Below, piece after piece: positions 12,901 to 22,299 of a DNA stretch of 64,000 nucleotides. The notes under the pieces are model-generated. The model saw only the letters and a list, made by a program, of their open reading frames with translations. It was not told the origin of the DNA and ran no database searches. The stretch is from Amphiura filiformis (lineage: Eukaryota > Echinodermata > Ophiuroidea > Amphilepidida > Amphiuridae), in the NCBI RefSeq assembly GCF_039555335.1, contig NC_092628.1:69283706-69347705 (forward strand), written 5' to 3'. Both the position numbers and the translations under genes were made by a program. How positions within the stretch are numbered: position 1 is the first letter of the stretch; each line of letters begins with the position of its first letter.

Positions 12901-15900
12901 ACAATAAAACAAAAAATCTCATAATGCTATGTTTACATAAAAATAACACATTTTGTAAAGATGAATTGGCCGTTCTACTATAAATAGCACAAATGCTTAG
13001 GTATCAAACAAATAATGAAGACACTGATCTCTCTCTCTCTACCAAATGTCAGAATGTTTAAGGTCTGAAATAGAATTTAAGTGAGGTTAACGCTGTCAAC
13101 AAAACGTTTTGTTTACAACCTTTCAGATCCACAGAAGGAATATCTCAACGTGCATGATGTTGGGACGACAGAAGAGGAATGGCGTTGCCGGGTCCAGAGG
13201 AACAAGAAATTGGTCGGTGCTCACAATGACGTGTATCAAGATTTCCATGACCTTGTAAAAATGCAGACTCAACATCCAAACCATGAAGAAGCCTGTCCAC
13301 AACTTCCAAAGAAAACCCAGCGACAATCTACCACCACCATGACACCGTCCACAAAGCCGAAAGAATCTACCGGCTCTCTTGCAGAGAATGATGGCCATGT
13401 ATACCAGAATTGTAAGAAATGCAGCAAACAACCAGATAAGCAGGTTGGTAACTTGTGTTTCTATCAGTTTGATAAAAATAGTTATTCGGAAATTTAGGAC
13501 CAGAATTTGTCAGCTTACTCAATGAAAGTGATTAATTATTCATAAATACATTGTATGCAAGCAAAGCTTAGCGAAGCAAATTAACCGGTTCTACACGTTC
13601 TAGCGCGTAAGACGATAAAACAGATTGATATGCTGTCACGTTTCAAGCAAAGACTCTGTTTCCCTTACACAAATGCAATTTTCCATAACCTGCTACACAC
13701 CCACTGACAATGTATGACCCCTCATGTCTTATATGAAACTTATTTTTGTGTTTCTAGTCATCTACGGATACGAACTCGACAAACAACCAATCATGTGCTC
13801 CTGAATCTAGAGGTAAACAATAATAAATATTAAACCGTTTTTCTTTTAATGAACACCGAATTTAATTGAGATCAAAATCCCTGAACTACATAAACAATGG
13901 CGGTGTGTTTTTTCTTTCTTGTTTAAAAGCTGCAATAGAATCAAGATACTAAAGTGACATTAAGAACCATAATTTCCAAGTAATTTTAAATTTTCATGTC
14001 TTGCTATTGTCACAGTTCCAAGTTCGGAAGATGGTGTCCCGCAAATGAGACATGCTCAATCTTCCAACTTTGAGCCGAATAACACGAAGAGTGAACAACA
14101 AGACGCACAAATCAACGTGAATGGTAATGACAACATGACTGTTCATCAAGGAGCAAGTAGCGTCCTGAATTTATATCCTATCACTATAAAACTTGGTATG
14201 TATTTATTCGCTACATATTAAATTTTAGCTATTAATTAAATGATCTTCATTCACTGATGTTCTTATATCACTGGCATCTTCTCATTACTGTCATTGTATT
14301 TGGCTGCTTCCTCGATCACTTATTCTGTCATTGCATTTTATCAACATTTATGTTTGGACCCATAAACATTAACAAAGGCCCTTAAAAATTAAGACACCAG
14401 GGTCCAAATTGCTCTCGAAATGTTTGGCTTAATATTTAGCTTATAGTTATAAAGGTGTCCCATAAAACATGCGTTTCACGAATATTGTGATATTTTAGAA
14501 TTTGTTTTCACCAATCGTTCAGTATCATTTGCAAAACACCTGAGCTCAGTTTTGAAGATATGACCTCAAGAATCGTGACACATTGAGCCACAAACGGACG
14601 CTTGTAAGCTTTCAAAACTCTTCATCGAATGACGCATTGCACGTGTGTGCACGAGTAACCAGTAGGAAACCTACGTTGTGACTTGAAGTCAACAGCCCTT
14701 GCAAAATTTATCCTGCAACCAAATTTACATCCGAGATCATATCGTCAATACAGTTTTATAAATAAGCTCTGTTTTTGTTGTTTTTTGTAAATGACAGTTA
14801 AAAGATGTAGCTTTCACATATATGTAAACACTGAATGATTGGTGAACACACTTTTTAAAATATCACAACATACGTTTTGAATCCGTTTGTTATGGGACAC
14901 CCTGTATAAGAAACACCGACCATTTGGGGCATAATTCCATACGGCAGTATTTCACTTTTTCCTTTATCTTCCCCACCTCCCTTCCTCTTTTTCCTCCTCC
15001 TTCTTTTCATTTTTGACCTCCAGTTTTTTTTCTTCTTCGTCCTGCTCTTATGTACTTTTCATTCCATGTTCTGACGGCAAAAACAGATCTTTCCGCTGAG
15101 GTAGTAGACAAAAGTCAAAGTCCTCCGAAGAAGAAGCAGAAGACAACATCGAAATTACTCAAGCACTTGAAGAGAGAGTCGTCCAGCGAGGGTTGTTCCA
15201 GAGGTGAAGCTTCTTGTCCCAATTGTCAATCCTATCGTGAGCAGGTTTCACACCTCTGTCAACAGAACCAGACCTTACAAAATCAGAATCAGAGCTTACA
15301 GACTCAAAATCAGACTTTACAGAATCGGAATCAGACTTTACAAGACACATTCCTAAACAGGGTAGGCATGTTATTTAGAGAGAAATACGGAGCGATGCAC
15401 GAGGATACGCAGTCAGGATCGATTGTTTTCAAACTCAAGTTCAGCAACAAAGCAGATTTAGAGAGATTTTGGAAATCCTACAGGTCTGGACAGTTGGCGA
15501 AAGAACTGTCACAACTTCTCTTAGAGAGTGATTTAGTGGATTTGCAAGAACACACAGGCAAACTGGGGATACAACTAAATATTGATGAATCCAAGTACAG
15601 AGATGGGCTAAAAGAATTAGGTAAATAAAATTATTTTGTGCAAAAAACAAAAAACATGTCAGGGTATCTGGAAGGACCCTTGGCAATTACAGACAAGAAA
15701 ATAGAAAATGTGTAAGAGATTATGGTGATACAGGCTGTATCAAAATGATTGTAAACCAGACAAAAAAAATAATGTTATCAAATGTCATTAAACAATAAAT
15801 TCTTAGATTCTTAAGTTTCTAGATGATCCAATGTTAAATTTGCAAGCAGCATGGGTTTCAATAAACATCCAATTTGACAATTGAAGGCTTGTTACTTAGG

Positions 15901-18900
15901 CAATAAAAGATTAACAAGCAAGCGGTCAAGGATTTGGTAGATTTGAAGGACAGTTAACGACTGCTTAGATTAGCTTCATTTGAGGTGTTCGACTGCCTAA
16001 GTTAGAGCTTCATTTGAGGTGAAATGCCTAAATTAGAGCTTCAAATAGGCGGTCGACTGCCTATAATTAGAGCTTCAAATAGTCCAAATTTGACTGCCTA
16101 AATTAAGTCCCAATTGAAGGTCTAGCGACTGCTTAGCTTATTTACAGCTTTATTTCGCATACATATGATACCCTTCAACTACTTGAAGTGACTGCCTGTA
16201 TAGACTGCTTAACAGACTGCTTAATAACTGCCTAATATTTGTTTTCATTTCGGCAAGTTATCATTTTAATACAGGCTGCCTATCAGACGATTTTACGCAG
16301 GCCTAACTCTAATTTAGTTAACTACTAACAAAACTAGTTCCATCTGAAAAAAATCCTTTTGTATGTAAAATTTGCCAGATCGAAGCAGCAGCAATGGCCT
16401 GAGTTCGTCACCTGAAGAAAACAAAGAAGACATTTACGTGATTCAAACGATCGGAGATCTGGGGCAAAAAGATACAAAACCCGAAGCACCAATTCCAGCG
16501 AAAAGGATGTGTGTGTGTAGTTCTATGACAAATTCAGCGATCACTGATGAAGATGTCTCTTATGAAGCAGTAAGCCCTGGAACTGTCAATCAACAAGAGG
16601 GTGATTTATACGAAGACCTAATTATCAACGATGTGACCACCAATTACCAACCGATTCCTGATACCCCACAATCTCCCATGATCACAACGAACATACGCAA
16701 ACCCGTAATGGGCGCTGAATTGGGTGCTTGTTCCAATCATTCCTATGACGACTACGCAGAGCTCAATTTTGGATCGAGATTAAAGAGTGTGTTAGCATCT
16801 GCTGCACTTGAAGATTCACAAGAAGTTCAGGCCTGCCAATCTGAAACCCACTACATAGAACGCTATAATGTAGAGGAAACAACAAGCAACGCAGTGAGTA
16901 ATTTTTACGTGGTCTTAGCACGACGATTAAAAACTTTCGTTTGTCCGTATACCACGGTTGTTTGATGGGATCATTTTATTAGGATTTCAAACAAAACATA
17001 ACGTACATCCAAATTTTAGGCTTAAACAGCTAAAAGCGATATCATGCTAATGTATACAGATGCTTTTGAGTCATTCGCAACTTTAATTTCCCTCTTTTAC
17101 AAAATTATTCACCTTTATAGCATTTTATAAAGCTTTTTCAGATAGAAATGTGCCTATTAATGACACAATTGGTGGCGCTATTTGGTTACCGGAAATTACT
17201 CTTTCAAGCTTTTAATACCAATAATTCCTTTTATAGTTTGATAAAATATGTTTATAAAATTTCCTTGTTGCTTGTTTCAACTATTCAAGCTGATTTAATG
17301 GCAGTATTAATCACCAACCTCTTGCAAATAGAGAAATATGATTTAGGATAAATAGCGCCATCTATAGTTTGCATTTAGTTAATAATGAAGCCAATTCTAT
17401 ATACATCAAACAACCGTGATACGAAAACTCTAGATCCTGGCTCCGATGGTTAAAATAATGTAGGCTGACTATGGTTCTCCCTGAATGATGCGAAATGGTT
17501 TACAAGGTGTGTCATCGGCCATAGTGGTCAGCGACTTTCTGTAAAGTGTAATTGCGCTATATAAATCTGTGGCTTTTATTTTCTCGACACAGATAAATGA
17601 CCATCCAATGTTTGAGGTTAACGACGGATTCCTTGAATACAACAAATGTGAGCAAGACAAAACTTTCAAGCGACGGATCAGGCTAGATGAATTGAAAGAT
17701 GTCCAAATTAACCATTATGAAAATATCATCTGTCTCAGAAGTAAACATGGAATTGAATTCCTGAATCTGCAAATACAATCAAGGTGAGCGACAATAACGA
17801 TTCTCGCACAAGTTAAAAAAAACCAACTTTATGATAGACGTTCACGTGGACGCAATTTCACACTCTCTTGTTTCGTCTCTCAATATCTTACTATTCTCCC
17901 TATTCGGTCGGTAGACTTGCGATAAATCGCTTCTTCCCATTGGTTATCTTTGCCAAGATTTGGCTGTTCCATCTCGCGCCCTCTTGCAAAGCATACCATA
18001 AAATAAAACCTATTGATGAAAAAAATTCCAAAAGTTCGATTTTTCTTATCAAAGAAAAGGCAAATTGTTTAACTGAAAAGGTCCAGAACCAATAGGGATT
18101 TCGCGAGGGTGTCCCATGGAACATTCCCGAGCGAGATAATATATAGGCGTATGGTGAGTCTGTGCGAGCCACAGAGGAGTAAGATAAGACAGAGCGCGTA
18201 CCACCAGTCAAAGTCCCCGTGTATTGTATGCTACCAGTTCTCGCATATTCATGAGGGCCGATTGTTCGATCGTGCTGTGTCTAACAATCACGCCAGCGCT
18301 GCGTGCCTTCGCGTATACGCGATAGAGCGTTGTGTGCTTTCGCGATTACGCGGTAATTGCGTAGCAATCTCGTCTGTCGCATTTCATGGAACAATCGGCC
18401 CTCATTATCGGATGAGGCGGAGACTTTGACTGATGGTACGCGGTCTGTTATCTCTTTCGTCCATGGTGCGAGCTTTAAAGGAAGTGTCCGGCAAATTCCC
18501 GCGCCGAAATTGTCTAGAGCAATGACGTCCCAATAATTCAATGAAGCCTGACGACAAATGAGCACAAATAACCATGACGTCACTGTTCTATAAATGTCGG
18601 AAAATAATGAGTTTGTTTTAAATAAAACATGCATGTGATTCATGCTTGATAATAATTTTTCTAACATATAAGATATAATGTTGTGATTGCCGGAGACTTC
18701 CTTTAACCGTAACATTAATTCGGAGGGCATCGCGCAAGTCTATTTTGGGCAAAATTGTGTTATTTGTCAAAATATTTGATAAATTGGGAAGAGATCAACG
18801 GGTTTTGTCGCCATGTGACTAAGTTTGTTTAATCCTATCTCATTTTATTTCAAATTTAGGAATGAAGTTGAAGGATATTACAACAAACTTAGAAGTGAAT

Positions 18901-20495
18901 TAAAAAGAGCTGGATGGAGAGGATTGAGGTCGGCAACGACCGTTGACGAGGTGGAGACAGGCGTGTCTCGCCCTCGTTCTATCAGCTCCACGAAACTATG
19001 CAAACGCTCACGTCTCACGAGAACTTCTTTTTCTGGATATGGATTTGAAGGTGGTTTCACTTCAGACACAAGCTCGAACCACACGCAGGTAAGCCTTCAA
19101 CATTACAGAGTCTCTATATAGCCGGAATCATATATATAGGATGTAAATAGATGTTTGCATGTATAAATTATAAACATTTCATTGAATGCGTTTTAAATGT
19201 GTAGGGTGCGTGTTTTTCTGTTGTGGTGTGAGTCTTCGTGTACCCAACAATATTTTGGATGTTGGTTTTGGTAAAAAAGTTTACCGGTAATAACATTAAA
19301 TGTCGGGTTTTATAAAGGCCATTAAACCGTTTCAAAACGGTTTGTATGAAAACACACTAAACTACATTAAAAAAAATATTGTTAAAATGTTATTGTAAAT
19401 ACATTTTGCAAACATATTTCGTCAAATTGCATTATGTTAGAATGTTTTGCCATTAAGTTTTCAAAGAATTATACCCATTTAATAATCGAATATTCAAACG
19501 TTTTCTGGCAATCTTGTCTAACCCTTTGCGAATAATGTCGAGAACGTTTTATGTTGAAATTAAATTACAAATAACACATAACAAATTCTCTGTTTATCAA
19601 CGATATACAAAGGCGCAAGTATTGTAGCCTTTCCATTTCCTGGCTACTCGGAGTGTAAGTCGGAGAGACAAAGTTTTACTATTAATATCATTGCAGAAAT
19701 AAGTGTATTAAACGGGTATCAGGAACGTTTGACAATTGACATTACCTCGTGTGTGGGGCTGGGTATGAGTTTTTTAAGTAGGCCTATTGGCTCTACACAA
19801 ATTACTGGTTCAAGTTTCAAAATAACATTTTGAATACATTTTTCTCATTTTAGCCACAAGATGCAGCGATCTATACATCTCCTGATATTAACCAATCAGA
19901 GGAAACGTTAAAAGGTACGTTCACTTCTTACCACCAGTGGTGACCATGCTTTATATCCACAGCATAATATTTTTGTAATACATACATACATACATTTGAG
20001 GCATTTATATAGCGCTACATACATAAAGAGCGCAGCGCATATGACAAAAATGACATGGCAAAAGATGAATGTGTATATGGGTGTGTAGGCTTAATTATTT
20101 TTGGATTATCCCCAATGTTAGGACTAGGCTTGAACATTTCCAAGTCAGGTTTTCATTCATTCCATATCTAAATTCCTCTTTCAGTTCATCATCTCATCGC
20201 AAAGATAGACGACAATGGAGGTGTACCATATGGCAGTGATAGCCGTGTGGTTAGCAAAGACAGAAAACACAAACTACCTTTGAAGCAACCCGGAAGTGGC
20301 GAAAGGTGTAGCATCCATCACCTATCAAGCTGGATCTCTGCAAATAGTAAAACCAGACACGGCAAGAAAAAAACCAGGCGTACCACCACGAGTAAAGCCC
20401 AAACCGAAGAGGCCAAACCATCCAAAATTACAGAAATAATAAAGAAATGTATAATAAATACGTACAATACGTTAATCACTATACAGAGAACCTGA
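8442..20495 (+). CDS. PH / coiled-coil / TRADD-N-like / PH docking protein (13 exons)
   Basis: Exon model: 8442-8513, 9300-9547, 9713-9926, 12246-12330, 13127-13443, 13758-13812, 14016-14195, 15087-15620, 16379-16893, 17593-17783, 18860-19088, 19854-19914, 20185-20495. All junctions are GT-AG, all phases agree, and the total is 3012 nt (1003 residues plus stop). Order: PH1 (about 1-125), tyrosine-bearing linker (to 390), glutamine heptad coiled coil (about 438-482), TRADD-N-like domain (about 500-568), tyrosine-rich segment (569-740), partial PH2 (about 741-823), basic tail. ATG 8442 is the first Met after the acceptor at 8434. The layout suggests a membrane-recruited scaffold for SH2 and SH3 proteins, with TRADD-N as a protein-interaction module. 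Main doubt: exons 10-13 could be a separate gene, since a phase-0 join at 16893/17593 would occur by chance one time in three. Confidence 0.7.
8772..8905. repeat. intronic minisatellite
   Basis: AGTAACCTTAATRTAACAT is repeated about four times at roughly 33-bp spacing, with degenerate spacers, inside the first intron of the docking gene. Confidence 0.8.
10365..10790 (-). repeat. interspersed repeat, inverted copy of 35455-35800
   Basis: Segments such as CCACCTCGATACACCTGAGC and CAAGCAAGCAGTGAATTGTC recur at 35.7-35.96 kb, and the rest matches 35455-35700 in reverse complement (for example CAGATTTACCACATTCGCCT). The repeat is non-coding. It fuses directly to an RT fragment at about 10800. Confidence 0.75.
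10796..10990 (-). mobile_element. LINE reverse-transcriptase fragment
   Basis: On the minus strand, [19 protein letters not shown] followed by VYINDP is the RT motif ([19 protein letters not shown]) typical of CR1/L2/Rex1-type LINEs. The reading frame then runs into unrelated repeat sequence, so only about 60 codons of RT survive. It lies inside intron 3 of the first docking gene. Confidence 0.85.
11040..11700. repeat. degenerate tandem repeat, ~220-245 bp unit
   Basis: CACCAAATGGCTTCAATT occurs at about 11076, 11296 and 11538. The intervening bases also match: ACATCCCCC blocks, CTGCGTCGCGCAA and ACACAATAATAGTGC. About two and a half diverged units. Non-coding, inside intron 3. Confidence 0.8.
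12246..14195 (+). CDS. exons 4-7: tyrosine-motif linker
   Basis: Four exons (12246-12330, 13127-13443, 13758-13812, 14016-14195) encode a low-complexity polar linker of about 212 residues. It carries tyrosine motifs suited to SH2 binding: KEYLNV and HVYQNC fit the YxN pattern preferred by GRB2-type SH2 domains, and NDVYQDF and HRYDDEF are other candidates. Three of the four exons end in phase 1 and splice to an exon whose first codon is completed as G plus two bases, a regular pattern that supports the model. No folded domain is visible. Confidence 0.7.
12396..12690. repeat. half copy of the TTAAGGGAT fold-back family
   Basis: This starts AGATCTGGAATGAGCGTTTC and contains GAGCACATCAGACATATCG and the AGCCGACGATCAATTGAAAA block, matching one arm of the complete palindrome at 44485-45157. 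The second arm is absent; the sequence passes into a SINE near 12728. Confidence 0.85.
12728..13030 (-). repeat. tRNA-derived SINE, copy 1
   Basis: It aligns along its length with 34573-34896 (shared AGGATACGATACATGATTTA start and the CAAACAAATAATRAAGACAC end). The internal tRNA-like promoter, read on the minus strand, has decayed here relative to the other copy. A (CT)n tract follows. Confidence 0.8.
14449..14908. mobile_element. mariner/Tc1-like MITE with long TIRs
   Basis: The left end TAAAGGTGTCCCATAAAACA and the right end, inverted, TACAGGGTGTCCCATAACAA pair. Pairing continues for about 75 bases (TTGTGATATTTTA, TTCACCAATCRTTCAGT). A TA flanks each end, the target preferred by Tc1/mariner elements. 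There is no transposase. It sits in the intron upstream of the TRADD-N exon. Confidence 0.8.
14940..15060 (+). other. long polypyrimidine tract before the TRADD-N exon
   Basis: About 100 bases that are almost all C and T run up to the acceptor at 15086. The tract ends about 30 bases short of the AG. It may strengthen, or compete for, splicing of the large exon 8. Confidence 0.5.
15087..15620 (+). CDS. exon 8: heptad coiled coil plus TRADD-N-like domain
   Basis: The exon opens with a basic, Lys-rich stretch (PPKKKQK). It continues into a Q/N-rich coiled coil made of near-identical 7-residue blocks ([28 protein letters not shown]). It ends with a domain reading [23 protein letters not shown] and [12 protein letters not shown]. 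That pattern (hydrophobic strand, R/F-x-x-x-YR-x-G-x-L helix, second strand, acidic helix) matches the N-terminal domain of TRADD and its relatives as I recall them. TRADD-N mediates TRAF2 binding in vertebrates. The exon can end at TTAG|GTAAAT (15620) in phase 1; if unspliced it would stop six bases later at TAA (15626-15628), giving a possible shorter isoform. Confidence 0.75.
15955..16250. repeat. intronic minisatellite, GACTGCCTAA family
   Basis: GACTGCYTA recurs about nine times, often followed by ATTAGAGCTTCA, at spacings of roughly 20-45 bases. It fills much of the intron between the TRADD-N exon and the tyrosine exon. Confidence 0.8.
16379..16893 (+). CDS. exon 9: tyrosine-rich docking segment
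   Basis: A 515-nt open exon after the acceptor TTTGCCAG, ending at GCA|GTGAGT. It encodes an acidic, unstructured stretch with many candidate phosphotyrosine sites: IYVIQT, SYEAVS, LYEDLI, NYQPIP, DYAELNF and RYNVEE. DYAEL resembles an ITIM-type or STAT/SHP docking motif. It joins the TRADD-N exon in phase 1 and the PH2 exon in phase 0. No homologous region is obvious in the second docking gene, although that gene also has a Tyr-rich exon. Confidence 0.7.
17400..17580 (+). mobile_element. LINE/SINE 3' tail remnant
   Basis: The segment TTCTGTAAAGTGTAATTGCGCTATATAAATC resembles the 3' end shared by L2/CR1-type LINEs and their SINEs, and compares with TTCTGTAAAGTGC and GCGTTATATAAATGCC in the LINE 3' end at 63405-63850. 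It lies just upstream of the PH2 exon. Confidence 0.5.
17593..19088 (+). CDS. exons 10-11: second PH unit, partial
   Basis: Exons 17593-17783 and 18860-19088 encode the middle and C-terminal parts of a PH fold: [20 protein letters not shown], then [13 protein letters not shown]. The conserved PH tryptophan is replaced by tyrosine (EGYYNKL). The first PH strands, supplied in the other two units by a separate upstream phase-0 exon, are missing in this model. Either an exon in the 16894-17592 intron has escaped notice, or this PH unit is degenerate. The exon continues into a Ser/Arg-rich segment (SRPRSISS). Confidence 0.65.
18175..18462. repeat. fold-back element, CGCGTACCAYCAGTCAAAGTC arms
   Basis: The left arm (GCGTACCACCAGTCAAAGTC, then ATGAGGGCCGATTGTTC) and the right arm (GAACAATCGGCCCTCAT, then GACTTTGACTGATGGTACGC) are reverse complements, giving a 280-bp element. 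It lies in the intron between exons 10 and 11. Confidence 0.85.
18474..18706. repeat. short copy of the 1003-1399 fold-back family
   Basis: The ends TTTAAAGGAAGTGTCCGGCA and TTGCCGGAGACTTCCTTTAA are inverted repeats. The inner sequence matches 1003-1399 (ACAAATAACCATGACGTCA and related blocks). It lies directly next to the preceding fold-back element in the same intron. Confidence 0.8.
19235..19600. repeat. diverged copy of the CAGCAAACAC repeat family
   Basis: Recurrent AACGTTTT, AACATTAAATGTCGGGTT and TTATAAAGGCCATT blocks match the family seen complete at 32998-33691. The ends are decayed. It lies in the intron between exons 11 and 12. Confidence 0.55.
19854..20495 (+). CDS. exons 12-13: tail of the first docking gene
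   Basis: Exon 19854-19914 ([11 protein letters not shown]) is the counterpart of 12246-12330 and 44195-44252 in the other PH units: all are short and end in phase 1. The last exon, 20185-20495, begins with [13 protein letters not shown] and ends in a Lys/Arg/Thr-rich tail at TGA 20493-20495. A second frame in the same exon, open from about 20283 to a TAA near 20447, reads a proline-rich SH3-ligand-like peptide ([16 protein letters not shown]); a frameshift in the tail is therefore possible. A candidate poly(A) signal AATAAA lies at about 20817. Confidence 0.55.
19975..20060 (-). mobile_element. SINE/LINE 3' tail with (CATA)n
   Basis: Read on the minus strand, TAGCGCTATATAAATGCCTC followed by a (TATG)n run is a typical 3' end of L2/CR1-mobilised elements. 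Only the tail is present. Confidence 0.6.
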
Positions 20496-20521
20496 ACAGG
20501 TAACAATATTAAATGAAAAAC

Positions 20522-20609
20522 GCATCAGTCAAGAGCGGGATTCGGACCGGTGAACTCAGGTTTATGTTACCAGCGCTCTACCATCTGAGTAATCAAGCCC
20601 TGTGATGTA
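20522..20609 (-). repeat. tRNA-derived SINE head or tRNA pseudogene
   Basis: On the minus strand the segment reads like a tRNA: an A-box-like TTACTCAGATGGTAGAGCGC and, 30 bases on, a B-box-like GGTCCGAATCC. The acceptor stem does not close well, so I do not call a working tRNA gene. Confidence 0.6.
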
Positions 20610-21116
20610 CGGCGATCCCATTACAAATATCTTTGCTCGGATTGGGCGCTGGTCAGAGCCATGAAACCACGGTGTGGACAAGGATCATGCCCACATTACG
20701 ACATAAACCAGGGAAGCCACAGTAGACAGGCATGAGACTGCACTTTCCTAAAAAAAACCCTGAAAAAGTGTGTGAAATTGAGGAAAAAGTACCAAAATAC
20801 TAGTAGCCTGAAATTAAATAAAGTTGCTGAATTCAGTTTTTAAACTGAAAATTCCCATGCCTGAGTAGATGAGATCAGTGAAGATGCATTTAAAAAAATA
20901 TTTGTAGTAAAGAATAATATACTGGTGACTCTGCCATCTAATGTATCCAGCCTTATGATAGGATGACCAATATCTCTGCTCGAGCACTGGTCATTTACCG
21001 TGAAACCGTGCTTTTGTATAACCCAGGATAATGGCCACAGTAAAATACAACCCGGGAAACGACTGTAGAGGGGATACGTTAATATACTACAGTAAGGCTT
21101 TTTCAATACTTATAGT

Positions 21117-21284
21117 ATACAAATATTGACTGCTATGAGGGGCATGGTTAAAATTATAGGCCCAAGGTGATCTCAAAACCATGCTATGACCCGAGGCGCA
21201 GCGAGGGTCATAGCATGGTATTGAGATCACCTTGGGCCTATAATATTAACCATGCCCCTCATAGCAGTCAATATTTGTTTTATA
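21117..21284. repeat. tight palindrome, ~80-bp arms
   Basis: ATTGACTGCTATGAGGGGCA on the left is answered by TGCCCCTCATAGCAGTCAAT on the right. The arms meet at about 21198 with almost no loop. This would extrude as a cruciform or hairpin. Confidence 0.9.
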
Positions 21285-21640
21285 TACCGCATTAATATAG
21301 ATTTTTGTCATCTGATTGGTTAAAAGGCCTATTTTATTGTTCATAGGCTAATGGTAAAATGTACAAAGAAAGTTTTTTCGTTATGAACCGATCGCGTCAC
21401 CGCAACTGGCAGGCAGCGCGTTGGCGCCGAGTGCGTAATGCGAACACGCCATCGCAGCGTAGAGTTTGATCGGGCGCACATGAAAATGACTATGCCCGGG
21501 AATAGTCTTTTAAAAGACTATTGCCGGGAATAGTTCAGTTTTACGTAATTCTTAAAAAGGAGGGCATAGCTAATTCAATGACTGCACTTTTAACCAATCA
21601 GATGACAGGAATCTATATATGAGGTATATAATAAACAATA
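21285..21640. repeat. MITE with TCATCTGATTGGTTAAAAG ends
   Basis: ATAGATTTTTGTCATCTGAT near 21295 pairs with ATCAGATGACAGGAATCTAT near 21600, with a 260-bp non-coding core. It directly adjoins the palindrome to its left, and the pair may be one compound fold-back unit. Confidence 0.7.
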
Positions 21641-22299
21641 TATACAGAGTAATTGCATATTGTAAATTTAGCGTCATGAATAAAGATAGCTTGATCTTTT
21701 TATGTTACATTAATGATGCGAACAATTAAAAATATTTCAAAATATGACAAAGAAATGACTGGTGTACAGATTCTATCTTCGGTAGATAGCATAAAACATG
21801 AAAAACACAATTATTTTATACTAGAAGGACAAATCATAGTCTCTGTCTGTGAAAGAACCTGTTTACTGATGGGATAACCTGTTAAGATTTAGCTTGTATG
21901 CACTCTTTTCATATTGGAATAGTATTTGACCTAGAGTAAAAAGAAATACGGTTTTGGAAAAGTCAACAATAGTGGGGAAAAGCGCCTGGAATTTTGTACA
22001 CTACACATGCTAGCAGTAAGCAGTATGCAACACATGAACACAAAGAGTGTAAAAGGGCAACGTTTACTTCACCAGGTGGCCGATACAAGAACCAAAATGA
22101 CTTCATCATGACTCAATAAGACAACCTATACACCTTCCAGAACTGCAGATCATCTTGCCCAGCTGATATTGGATCAGCTCATATTTTGGTGCTGACAACT
22201 TCGGTCAAACTAGGTTCCACCAAAACAAAGCGTATATGAAATCTCTTCCAAACACATACGATGTGAGCAGGTTTAACAACCCCTTAATTGCTTAAGAGC
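21641..22299. other. no gene recognised
   Basis: AT-rich sequence without splice-bounded open frames or a repeat I can match elsewhere in the window. Confidence 0.4.

Noticed and set aside
20522-20609. Possible tRNA gene on the minus strand
   Set aside because: Boxes are present but cloverleaf pairing is poor; more likely a SINE head.
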